A stretch of 64,000 nt of DNA, taken from contig NJPS01000043.1 in NCBI GenBank assembly GCA_002946415.1, forward strand, positions 1-64,000, written 5' to 3'. Made by a program: the position numbers and the translations under genes. The notes below the pieces were generated by a model, which worked only from the letters and a program-made list of their open reading frames with translations, did not search any database and had not been told where the DNA came from. Positions 55,190-64,000 of the stretch are shown here, one piece after another. Source of the DNA: Rutstroemia sp. NJR-2017a BVV2 (lineage: Eukaryota > Ascomycota > Leotiomycetes > Helotiales > Rutstroemiaceae). Position 1 is the stretch's first letter, and each line of letters opens with the position of its first letter.

Positions 55190-56128
55190 TCATCTTTCGC
55201 GAACCTCGTCCCTTTGTGTCATTCTCCTCTTGAAGAATCCGCGCAAACCCGTGTCCCGTGGCACAACTGGCGAATCTTCTTCGTCATCCTGGCTATTGAT
55301 TTCGTCCAGCTCGTCAGCAGGCGGAAACCATCTCTCCTCATCCCCACAGAACACCACGTGCCAACCAGCCTGCTCATCACTCTGCAATCCTTCCCTCAAC
55401 TTCTCAAACCACCCCACCCTCCTGCTCTTTCTCCTTGCTTCCCTTGCACTAATGCCTCTATTTTCAGGACCATCGGGTATCTCCTCCTCTGCCTTGAGCT
55501 TATCATCATACCTCTTCATCTCTTCCGCAATACTAACGCCCAAAGTAACCTCGACCAGATGATCCGCAACGTAAGCCCAAGGCTGACTCTTTGTGCTCAT
55601 ATCATCCGGGTTATATTGCTCAACTAATTTTACAACACTCCACTCGTTGAATGACGGGCCTTTCTCCTTCTCTGCTCTCCTCTGCTGCATGTTTGGATGC
55701 GTCCCACCGGATGTCGTCCTACTCATTGCTAGTTCTGATTCTAAAACACTGTCCCGTCTCTGCCCATTCGAAATCGAATTCCTAAGCGCAAAGCTGCTCC
55801 CAAGGCTTGGTGATCTACCTTTTCGAGTGGGTGAGATTAAGGAACCTCTAGAGTTTGTGTTTCTCTTCGTAAGTGTTCGATGGGTAGGCTTGTCTGCAAC
55901 GCTTGGGTGTGCCTCTTCTGTGGGACTTGGCTCCGGCGAGTAATCGATTGGAGGTGGATTACTTGGTGGTAGAAAGTCGTACAAGGTGTAGAAAGAATTG
56001 AGAAGGGCATTCGATGTTGCAGGCGCCATGATCCATTCTGGTGCTGCGTCTTCGAGATTATTGATAACGATGTGGACCATGATATTCGATCTATGCCAGC
56101 GGAAGCCATGGAGGAGGTATGTAGGCAT
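55190..56128 (-). CDS. flbE: FlbE-like developmental regulator
   Basis: A single exon of 312 residues. The N-terminus MPTYLLHGFRWHRSNIMVHI then NNLEDAAPEWIMAPATSNAL and the later LVEQYNPDDMSTKSQPWAYV are characteristic of FlbE. The C-terminal block GWHVVFCGDEERWFPPADE is also shared. In Aspergillus FlbE acts with FlbB at the hyphal tip as an upstream activator of conidiation. A central Ser/Arg-rich low-complexity region (about 80-150) is probably disordered. Start and length are normal. Confidence 0.87.
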   Translation of the reverse strand: MPTYLLHGFRWHRSNIMVHIVINNLEDAAPEWIMAPATSNALLNSFYTLYDFLPPSNPPPIDYSPEPSPTEEAHPSVADKPTHRTLTKRNTNSRGSLISPTRKGRSPSLGSSFALRNSISNGQRRDSVLESELAMSRTTSGGTHPNMQQRRAEKEKGPSFNEWSVVKLVEQYNPDDMSTKSQPWAYVADHLVEVTLGVSIAEEMKRYDDKLKAEEEIPDGPENRGISAREARRKSRRVGWFEKLREGLQSDEQAGWHVVFCGDEERWFPPADELDEINSQDDEEDSPVVPRDTGLRGFFKRRMTQRDEVRER

Positions 56129-57519
56129 TTTGAGTGTGTGAGCCGTGGATGGGGAAGCCTGTACGTTTCACGAAACCAGAAGAACGAAGATGAAAAAGCC
56201 TCTTCTGAAGTAGAGATCAGAAGACATTTGTGAAGTAATCGTGTTGGTGCCGCAAGGGAAATTACGATAGACGGTGATGGTTGCGAATCGGTACGAGGCT
56301 TACGGTCAGCCTTCTTGGTTTAATTTCGTTCTGGGCCCGATGATGTTGGAACTGTTACTACACAAAGGTAATAACATCCTGGAGATAACGAAAAATCTTT
56401 ATAAAGTAGATAAAATGGCAATAACATCAAGTTTAATTCTTTGTTTTCACTCGAGTTATCGTGAATATCTGCTTCCCATCAAGTGTGAAGTTCCTTTACT
56501 CGCCGCGCTTGGACGGCACGCGGCCCCGCTACCCGCTTAACCGTGGCACACCAAAACCTTAACTTACTAAATCATAAGTTAGCGTGAAGGACAAAAGTTC
56601 TTAGAATCAAATTGCCTTTAAAAACTCAATACTATCCATTTTGAGATACTTACCTAACAGCCCTCAGATGTCAACTTTTGTGATTTTCTCGATATGAAGA
56701 TACCTTCCAAGTATGGTGTTGGTGTGCTTCGATTAAGCGGGGCCGTATAGACAATACCAAGCGAAGAACTACCCCGCTATTAACCTCGCACTTCGCTGTG
56801 TCACTCCCTGTAGTTCTACGTCGACCACCTCCCAAGAAGCTAATCCAAGGATCATTCTCTCACAGCATGGTCAGATTATGGTGGAAACCTGCACGAAAAT
56901 TTGATGTGACACCTCATTCAGAGGCCTGATGCCAGACGAGAATGCAAAGGTCACGATTTCATAAGACATGGAGGAACAATTACACATCTATCAAAACCCC
57001 TGAACTGCAAGTGCCGGCGGCGGCAGACCATTCGATCCACCGCAGAACGGGCTGTGGGCTAGGACCTATTGAACCTCCTGGCTTGATGATCTATGTCAAT
57101 GCAAGCCAATATGATTATAGCAGATCTTTGAATGCCTTCTTCACAACCGACATAATATACGCGATACACATACATCTAGCTAGTCTTGGTCAGATCTTTT
57201 GATCAGGATAAGGCGTTGGTGACCATGATAGGGGTTACAAGACGATACGAGCATCCTGGAAGCGGAACTCTAGTCTGGATCAGTTGGGGAATTGCACTGC
57301 CATTCAATACTTTAGGGGCTCTACTCAGTCTGAAACCAGTGATGATTAGAGCAACTCCGACTTTCTATTTCACTGACCGAGGAATTATCTATCACATTCA
57401 AAGATACTTGGTTGGGCTGGAAATCTCCGGCATCTGAATTTTGGCCCATGCGAATGTTTGCCTATCTATCATTCGTGTTATATAGGTCATATCGATAACA
57501 TTGATCGAGACCACTGTAT
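56129..57519. other. Gene-poor region
   Basis: About 1.4 kb. Short frames of under 90 codons only, none with family features. Nothing recognised. Confidence 0.5.
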
Positions 57520-59119
57520 TTACAAGTCATCGACAGTAGACTCGTCGCGCTTGACAGCCATCTTAACACCATTCTTACTCTCCACAGTCAGACTAACTCG
57601 CTCGATGTAGTCCCACACCTCGTCCCTGTTCTCGAGAACCTCTACTTCCTGAGCCAACCTCACCAAAATATACGACAATTGAATCAACACTTGATTCTGC
57701 GCGGGGCACATCCTGATACCTCCCAAAAAAGGCTCATACTGCCACTTAGCCTCCCACAATGGACGTCCCGGGTCCAACCAACGGTCTGGTTTGAATTCAT
57801 CAGCATCTTCTCCCCAAATACTTGGATCGCGCTGCACGGTATATAAGTCCATCTCGACGACCGTTCCTTTGTGTACCAAGAAGGGTGATTGTCCATCATC
57901 GCTTCCTCCCTTGGGTAGAACCACGTCTCGCAAAGCAATCTTGGTTATCCGCGAAGCGGCGGGATGTAAGCGGAGGGTCTCATTAATAACAGCTTTGACC
58001 ATTTTTAGGGAGCGGAGAAACTCATATGTCAGTTTCTGGTTCGAATCCATATTTTGCACTTCATCTTTGAGCTTCTGCCATTCGTGAGGATGACGAACGA
58101 GTTCAAACATCAAGTCTGCAAAAGCGATAGCGGCAGTGTCGCGCGCTGGGAAAAACACGTTTAGAATCTGCATGCGGAGCTGGTATGGATCTTGAGTTAT
58201 TTTGGCCATCTCCTCGAGGAGAACGTATTTATGGGAGTTGACCTCTCTGGGAAGTTGTTGTCTCTCGATGGCGCGGTGGACATGCTTGTCTAAGAAAGTG
58301 TGGACTTTGGTGTACGCTGTCCTCCAGTAAGGATCCAAGTATAAAGGCCAACGTAGTGGACCAAATGTGAGCAGCAATGCCAGGCCGAGAAGAGATCGAT
58401 CGAATGCTTTCAGGAAGATGTCAGTCTCAAGTGGCGCACTTGAGCTGAGACACTCCGTCGATTCACCGAACATAAAGTCCGTCGCTGTATCAAGAAACTT
58501 GAAACCTGTTAACAAGATCACCGGGTACACAGATAATCTATAGCATACTTACCAATCGTTTCGCCAAAGGTAGCATGTCGAAAGTCGATCCATCACGTGG
58601 GATGTGAGCTAGGAAGCGCTTGACATGATTCTCGAAGTTATCGAGATCAGCGATTTCGGCTCTACTAAAGGTCGGCCTAACGAGCGATCTGGAATATTTC
58701 CAGAATTCTCCATCTTCTGTGAAAATGCCGCGACCGAAGAATGGAAGACCTATTGTTCCTCGAAGGGGCCCAACTCCAAAATCCTGGAAAGCAGACGTGC
58801 AAATTGCTTGTATGTTTTGAGGCTGAGCTGTTTGCACTGATGTAACGCCCAACATTTTGAATAAAAAGGTGGGACCATATTCATTGTGGAGATTCCTGTA
58901 CGCCTCGGAGCGATGACCTGCAAAATCAGCTTTGAGGATTTCGAAGAAGTTGTCGACGCCGATGACTGGATCTAGGCTGCGAACTTTGGGAGTTGGCTTG
59001 CAGCCATGCAGACGGGCAGCCTGCGCTTCCTTCCTACGCGCATTCCATGCATTCAGAAGGAAATAAGTCGTAAGGATAATAGAGCACGTAGCATAGAAGA
59101 TGCTCGATGGGAATGACAT
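57520..59119 (-). CDS. Cytochrome P450, CYP52-like fatty-acid/alkane hydroxylase clan
   Basis: Two exons, 59119-58553 and 58497-57520, with a 55-nt intron, giving 514 residues. An N-terminal membrane anchor (about 4-24) precedes FFGRGIFTEDGEFWKYSRSL and RPTFSRAEIADLDNFE. The I-helix is PARDTAAIAFADL, the ExxR is NETLRLHP, the PERF-type motif is FKPDRWLDP, and the heme loop PFLGGIRMCPAQ carries the Cys ligand. These features place it near the CYP52/CYP539/CYP584 group, which omega-hydroxylates fatty acids or alkanes; the true substrate is unknown. The acceptor AAG at 58498 rather than the CAG upstream gives the family-like FLDTATDFMFG. Confidence 0.88.
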
Positions 59120-62100
59120 AATGACGTCGATCAGTCCCGGTACAAACTGTTAAGTCAAGGGAACTTTCAGACGATGGATCGAACCAAACGAGATTTGAAT
59201 GGAGGAATCGCTGTGGAAATGACAATGGCGAGAATACTTGTTTTGATGTTTCATATCTTTATCCAATTTATCCGTCCAACTTCCATATTTAACAGGTGAG
59301 GGTCCACTGGCTGCAGCTAATACTTTGTTGGACCAATGTTGGTTCATTGTTGGTTCATTGTTGGTTTTCAAGGGTCTTCCGGACGTATTCATTTTGCACG
59401 GAAATGCTGCTCTGCATCGTCAAGGTTGCATCGCTTCTATCCCTGACCCTTGGGGTACCCCAGCACCCAAGCACACGTGACCATCATGATTTTTGCTTCT
59501 CCATTACGCCAATAAACCATGGTCACGAAGAGAGCATTGAAAGGCAATATACGTGTTGGTGTTGGAAGAGGTCGGTGGTTGAAGACACGATGTGCATGAG
59601 CCTTAGTAAGCCAAGCCTTCGCTCATCAACATCATGTAGTTTTGTGGAGGAAATCAAAGTCAACACAGCGTCTTTCTATGAAAAGTATTTCGAGAGTTCG
59701 CCGGCTTGTCTAAATTCTTTTAATTCATTTCTCATCTTGTTCGTTACACTTTTCACTTCAGTTGCAAGTTGCCAACTTGCCACTATGGCTTTCAATCTCC
59801 CGAGCATGAGCCCTTTTTGCAAGAAGGCTACAGCAAGTGGATTATGACCTTCGAATCCTGTACCAGCCTCTCCCAAGGTGAAATGTTCCATCAAAGCTCA
59901 TCTAATTGTCGCTATTATATTCACCCTTCAGCAATGCCATCTAGATTGCTCAAACCTTGCAAGCACCTTCCATCCAACCTCTGAATTATTTCCCCAAAGT
60001 ATGTCGTGAAGAGATTCTCTACGCCGGTCCTGAGTCTGAAATTTCTCCACCATTCAAAGATGGCACAGTCTTATTTCCTCACCATCAATGCTTTTCGGGT
60101 ACAATATGGGAACACGGGTTGTTGATCTAGGCATCGTTGTTTTAGCTTGTGGTTAGATCAAAGCCAAGAGGCCTCCATAAGCTCAACTTTGGTTTTGAGA
60201 TAGGGAAAGCGGTATGACGGACGTGGAAATCTAGTTCAGGCATATCAGGACTAATGCGGATGAAGATTTATGCTGAAAGGCACACGTGACACGACTGTGT
60301 CTAGAAGAGCGGAGTTGGGTTGGAGCAATGGGAAATTGGAGATTATCGAAAGGACTATTATGATGAAAAATGCAAGGGCCAAAATGGTCGGAATGAACAC
60401 GAAACTGAAGGGACAGGGCTGGAGGTGGAGATGTTGGATGGAAAACAAGGATAAGATGACTGTGTTAATCTCTAAGTCAGAACGAAAAGTCTATTCCTTT
60501 CCGAGTAATTGCATTCATTCTCATCATGGTCTAGGAAACATTGTGCTTCTCGAGCAAAAGTGGTACAGTGTGGTAGTGAGTACTGTTGTTCTGCCATCAC
60601 GCTGTTCTGTAAGTAGATCATGGACAAAACATATTCTCCTCCAGAAATTTCACCGATATTCACCTGCGTTCCTAGTCTATTTCTCCGCAGATGCTCTTAA
60701 TGCCAACAGACTAGGCGAGTGTGCCAATTACATTACCCTCTGTTGAATAATGAGCCACTGGTAGCTACTACAGCACCCTGCCTCTGGCGGTCTATAGTAT
60801 TTACAGGATAGGATGGCTGCACTGCAATGGCATGTGGACTCTTGTGATTAGTCATCTGTACCGCTGTTGAGTTTCCCTGCTTCAGACACATTTTATGTCG
60901 CGCTGTTGGGCAAACCGTGGCGTGGAGGAAGAATACCTCCTCTTCTCAGAATAAGACTTAGCATGACAGACCAGAGCTGTGAGGACCATAGGAAGGTCCA
61001 AGCAAGCACTAGGCAAGTGGCATCTGTTTCCGTGATATTGGCATTAATAGATAGGGACTTGCGTGATCTCACACGTTGGATGTCAATTCAAATGTTGGGG
61101 ACTGAAATGACTGCAGGGTTCTGCAGCAGTTTCCTCCCTTTCCAGATTTATGAACTGGCTCTCCGGTGTAGAAATAACACGCCGGCAACAATGTCCGAAC
61201 GACAACTGGACAATAAAACATTATAATTGTCTTAGATAATTCAGGATATTCGTTTGACAACAGTAATCAGCTACAATGTATTGTCCCAAATCGCCTTGTT
61301 TTTTCTCCTCCGGAGAGACTGGATCGACTGGGAAGCGGACTTTACGTCTGAAGTACTACATTTGAGCAATTAATGACCTGGACCAATATTGTGACCATCC
61401 GCCACCCGAAATCGGCACATGCGGGCTTTTGTTCTAGAGTCTTATATGTGGAAGCGGTTCTAAAGTCGGTTGATTGATATGCGAGAATCCCGGTGCTAGA
61501 AGGATACCTCAAAGTCCTAAGATTAACAGGCCACTCTCGAGGAAGAGGTCTTCGCTAGTCGTTTATTCCTACCATTGGCCTTCGGCTGCATTGATCTTCG
61601 TTTTTGATGGACTTCTGCATAAGAAGGGATGCAATTCTGCGGAGTGCTGATCGGGCTGAAACATAGCGATTCAGTGAAACTGCAAGCCGAGCCAGGGAGG
61701 GGTATCGACATCCCGCCACCGGACGATATCAGAGTTTCCTAGGTACTGGCAAAGCCAACGTCAGACAGCGCTTTCCGAATATTCTCCCCTCATGCTGGAA
61801 GCGTCCGCGGCCCGCATAGCTTCGTGAACTCAATTCAAATACGAGAAGCTCCCACGGTTGGCGTCATAATAGCTCCGAAAATATGTAACATGATAACATC
61901 GCCTCGTGGATTCGACCGTTTCTGTTAAACCTTATACCCCGCATTATTCACACAGCTGTCCCATGTTACATCGCCGCCACAGAACAGGGACCAGGGACAA
62001 GAATGGCAACCTAGAAATACGTACCTGCGGCTTAAATGCCAAGTCGGACTAAATTACAAATCTTACATACATCTCTTCAATTGAACTTCATCGTCTGCTA

Positions 62101-62882
62101 ACTTCATCTTTTCTTTCATTATTCACATATAACCAGATCGTTGGTCTATACATTCTTTCCGATGGCTTAATTCAACTGAGGGGTAAATCCACATTGTGAG
62201 ATATGAGCAGCCCTGTTAAGCCTAGAGAATGGAATATTTGCTAATGATATCGCAGCCTTTCCATACATAAACGTCAATTTACTGCTCCGAGATAACGTCG
62301 CCGTCATTAGCGGGTTCCTTCGTCGACCAACGAGCGCGGATTAGCGAGAGAAAATCCGCTGATATCTGTACCGCGAATTACAAATTGTTGGTGTGTACTG
62401 GCATCAACCATCGCCGGCGTTCGTGTTTTGCATATCATCGAAATTGATTCCGCCACGAGCATATTAGTGTGCACCAGGAAAGGGGCTGCCTATAGCATCA
62501 GCCAGCAGTCTACCAACCGCCCACGCAAAACATATACGAATCAGTGCAGAGTGTCGACGGTGCATGGTTCAGGGAACTCAAAACTTAGATCACCGGATCT
62601 GCTCCACGGTCGTTACCTGGTCATCGAGTTGAATTCTTGCCAGGTTTGGACACAAATTTAAACCATTACATTACTCTTCCAAGAAGATATCACGGTGTTA
62701 GGCTTCAACAGGTCGGCCCTTCTATCATCTGACTTGGCTTTCGGGGAATTCCTTTTCTTCGGAGGTCTATATAAACCTCCTTTAACCTTGAGACTGATCG
62801 TCTTCAAGAGGAACATACTCATCAGACCTAAAAGATTGTGAAGGTACACAATCTACGAGAAGAGTCAATATCACTTTCCAAT
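59120..62882. other. Long gene-poor region
   Basis: About 3.8 kb, the longest gap in the window. 59335-59369 has three tandem copies of an 11-bp unit (attgttggttc) in the P450 promoter. A minus-strand frame at 59676-59894 (contains RLKAIVASWQLATEVKSVT) looks weakly coding but is unassigned. I see no transposon ends, LTRs or recognised gene. It may hold noncoding RNAs or decayed sequence. Confidence 0.45.
62768..62774 (+). promoter_or_regulatory. TATA box of the Cys-rich secreted protein gene
   Basis: TATATAA about 110 bp upstream of the ATG at 62883, on the same strand. Spacing and sequence suit a regulated fungal promoter. Confidence 0.55.
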
Positions 62883-63445
62883 ATGCATTTCAAACCTACA
62901 CTCGTTCTTCTCCTCCTCCCCACGGCTTTTGCCCTACCAGAGTCTATCGCAGAGCCTATCGCAGAGCCCATTCCAGGCGTCAAGCCGGCATTCAAGGGAC
63001 CTGAAGGCGTTACGGTCTCCCCCCGTGACGAGGCGGGGAGTCTTATTGCACGTGATTGTTCGTATACCACCGGATGTGTTTCTAAATCCGGCGTCACTGC
63101 TGCAAAGTACTGCGGCTTCTGCACCCAAGTGCGCGGCACTTACAATCCTACGGATCTCTATCAGTAAGTAGCCTATATTTGCATACATGAAGATAGACGC
63201 GAGAGGGAAGGAGAGTAGACAGATGACTAACATGCAAATGCAGGGTCAACGGCGGATCTGGATCTTCCAGCTGTTGCAGTTACGGTTTCAGCACTGGCTG
63301 TTCTACACACTGGCCTTCCGTTAGTCCAGAGTGAGTTATACCTAATATCCATCATTCATATTCTGCCTTGCGTTCGGATCCCTGGCTAACACGATCCAAT
63401 TGCAGTGTCTACGTGAACTGCGCCAGCAGTGGGAAAGGATACTGA
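62883..63445 (+). CDS. Secreted cysteine-rich protein with propeptide
   Basis: Three exons: 62883-63163, 63244-63330 and 63406-63445, giving 135 residues. A signal peptide (MHFKPTLVLLLLPTAFA) is followed by an acidic/Pro propeptide with a short repeat (SIAEPIAEPIPGV). Arg in LIARDC is a possible processing site. The mature part of about 75 residues has eight Cys, including a CC pair, and is Gly/Ser-rich, with an end VYVNCASSGKGY. The introns (80 and 75 nt) are GT-AG in phase 2. This resembles candidate effectors or secreted surface proteins; no family recognised. Confidence 0.75.
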
Positions 63446-63950
63446 GAAATGTATGCGGGGCCTAGTGATCAATTGGTAGTCGGAACTTGTACACTCGTTC
63501 GCCAAACTGCTGTACTTCTTTTTGAATATTCGAGGGCTTGGAATTCATGCACAGATCGTCTTGCTTGCATACTCTGATTCTGGATAGCAAAGTAACAAAT
63601 AATTAATAGGGAACAAACATCTGAAATTGAATAGTTGATTTGCAATATGACCAATTCCAGCTCATTGTAATGACATGGTGGAGCTCTCAAACCGTAATCC
63701 GGCACAATATACATGCAATATAGCATTCAGACTCGATAACGCCTATATAGCGCGAGGAAACATTGCAAGAAGACAAAAATAGGGGGCGGGGTATACTGCA
63801 TCATGAGCAATGAATTGATTGGTCGGCTGCATTTAAATGTGGACCAACGCCTTGCATGTCAAAAAGTTGCCGAGACCGGCTTCAAAATATATTTTATGAC
63901 CCCGCGATCTGTTGACTTCCACTGCCATTGAACAACAATCGTCGACAAAG
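63446..63950. promoter_or_regulatory. Intergenic region upstream of the terminal gene
   Basis: About 500 bp between the secreted-protein stop and the ATG at 63951. No other gene seen. Confidence 0.45.
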
Positions 63951-64000
63951 ATGGCACCAAACCAATCTCCCTTCAACCTGCAGACCTGTGCTCGAGCAAA
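63951..64000 (+). CDS. Probable histidinol-phosphate aminotransferase, N-terminus only
   Basis: The ATG in context aaagATGgc opens MAPNQSPFNLQTCARA and the window ends 16 codons in. Fungal histidinol-phosphate aminotransferases begin with a closely similar PF(D/N)L-x-(S/T)CAR-x-N segment. That enzyme performs a transamination in histidine synthesis. Only the first 16 residues support this, so the call is tentative. Confidence 0.5.
   Translation, partial: MAPNQSPFNLQTCARA

Noticed and set aside
59676..59894. Minus-strand frame of 72 codons as a gene
   Set aside because: It has an ATG and helical composition, but an overlapping plus-strand frame is equally open and neither has a recognisable family.
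1..64000. CRISPR arrays, bacterial operons or prophage
   Set aside because: Spliced genes and fungal families throughout; no regularly spaced repeats seen.

Overview
This window is nuclear DNA of a filamentous ascomycete. The introns are short (45-130 nt), mostly GT-AG with CTAAC/CTGAC-type branch sites. Recognisable families include End3, Atg22, Spo7, Dph5, Snu23, FlbE and Ayg1, DUF3425 bZIP and DUF6594 proteins are present, and one retroelement carries RIP-like mutations. I infer Pezizomycotina, possibly Leotiomycetes; the class is a guess. Coding exons were joined by eye from reading frames, splice signals and family knowledge.

Layout. 0-19 kb is mostly conserved housekeeping sequence. 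It holds end3 (-), a dual-specificity-phosphatase-like gene (+), atg22 (+), a bZIP/DUF3425 regulator (+), a divergent RpiB/triosephosphate-isomerase-like pair that may handle tetrose phosphates, an AIF-like oxidoreductase (+), a Cld1-like lipase (-), spo7 (+) and an AT-hook protein (-). 19.99-24.72 kb is one complete Ty1/copia retrotransposon with 5-bp target duplications, inserted at the very 3' end of an ankyrin-repeat gene (24.7-26.5 kb, -).

26.8-42.1 kb is an accessory-looking block. It holds a DUF6594 membrane protein, a small coiled-coil protein, two related zinc-finger/coiled-coil proteins (30.3-33.4 and 40.3-42.1 kb), a tandem pair of unrecognised paralogs (34.2-36.5 kb) and a long E/R/K-rich helical protein.

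42.4-64 kb mixes single genes with long gene-poor stretches: an Ayg1-type hydrolase, a damaged small gene, a methyltransferase, dph5, a small secreted Cys-rich protein, a Smi1/Knr4-like family protein, a frameshifted GPI-type secreted protein, snu23, flbE, a cytochrome P450 and a second Cys-rich secreted protein. The first 50 bases of a probable histidinol-phosphate aminotransferase gene close the window.

Main points of interest: (1) the copia element keeps one frame over 1,390 codons with no indel, yet has 16 nonsense codons that each need only one transition, while its LTRs differ at one base; (2) its primer site matches the anticodon arm of initiator tRNA-Met and contains the gag start codon; (3) three GC-AG introns lie within 9 kb; (4) the two zinc-finger/coiled-coil proteins share an intron position; (5) an unrecognised paralog pair shares a conserved block and a TATA element. 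No tRNA, rRNA or CRISPR array was seen.
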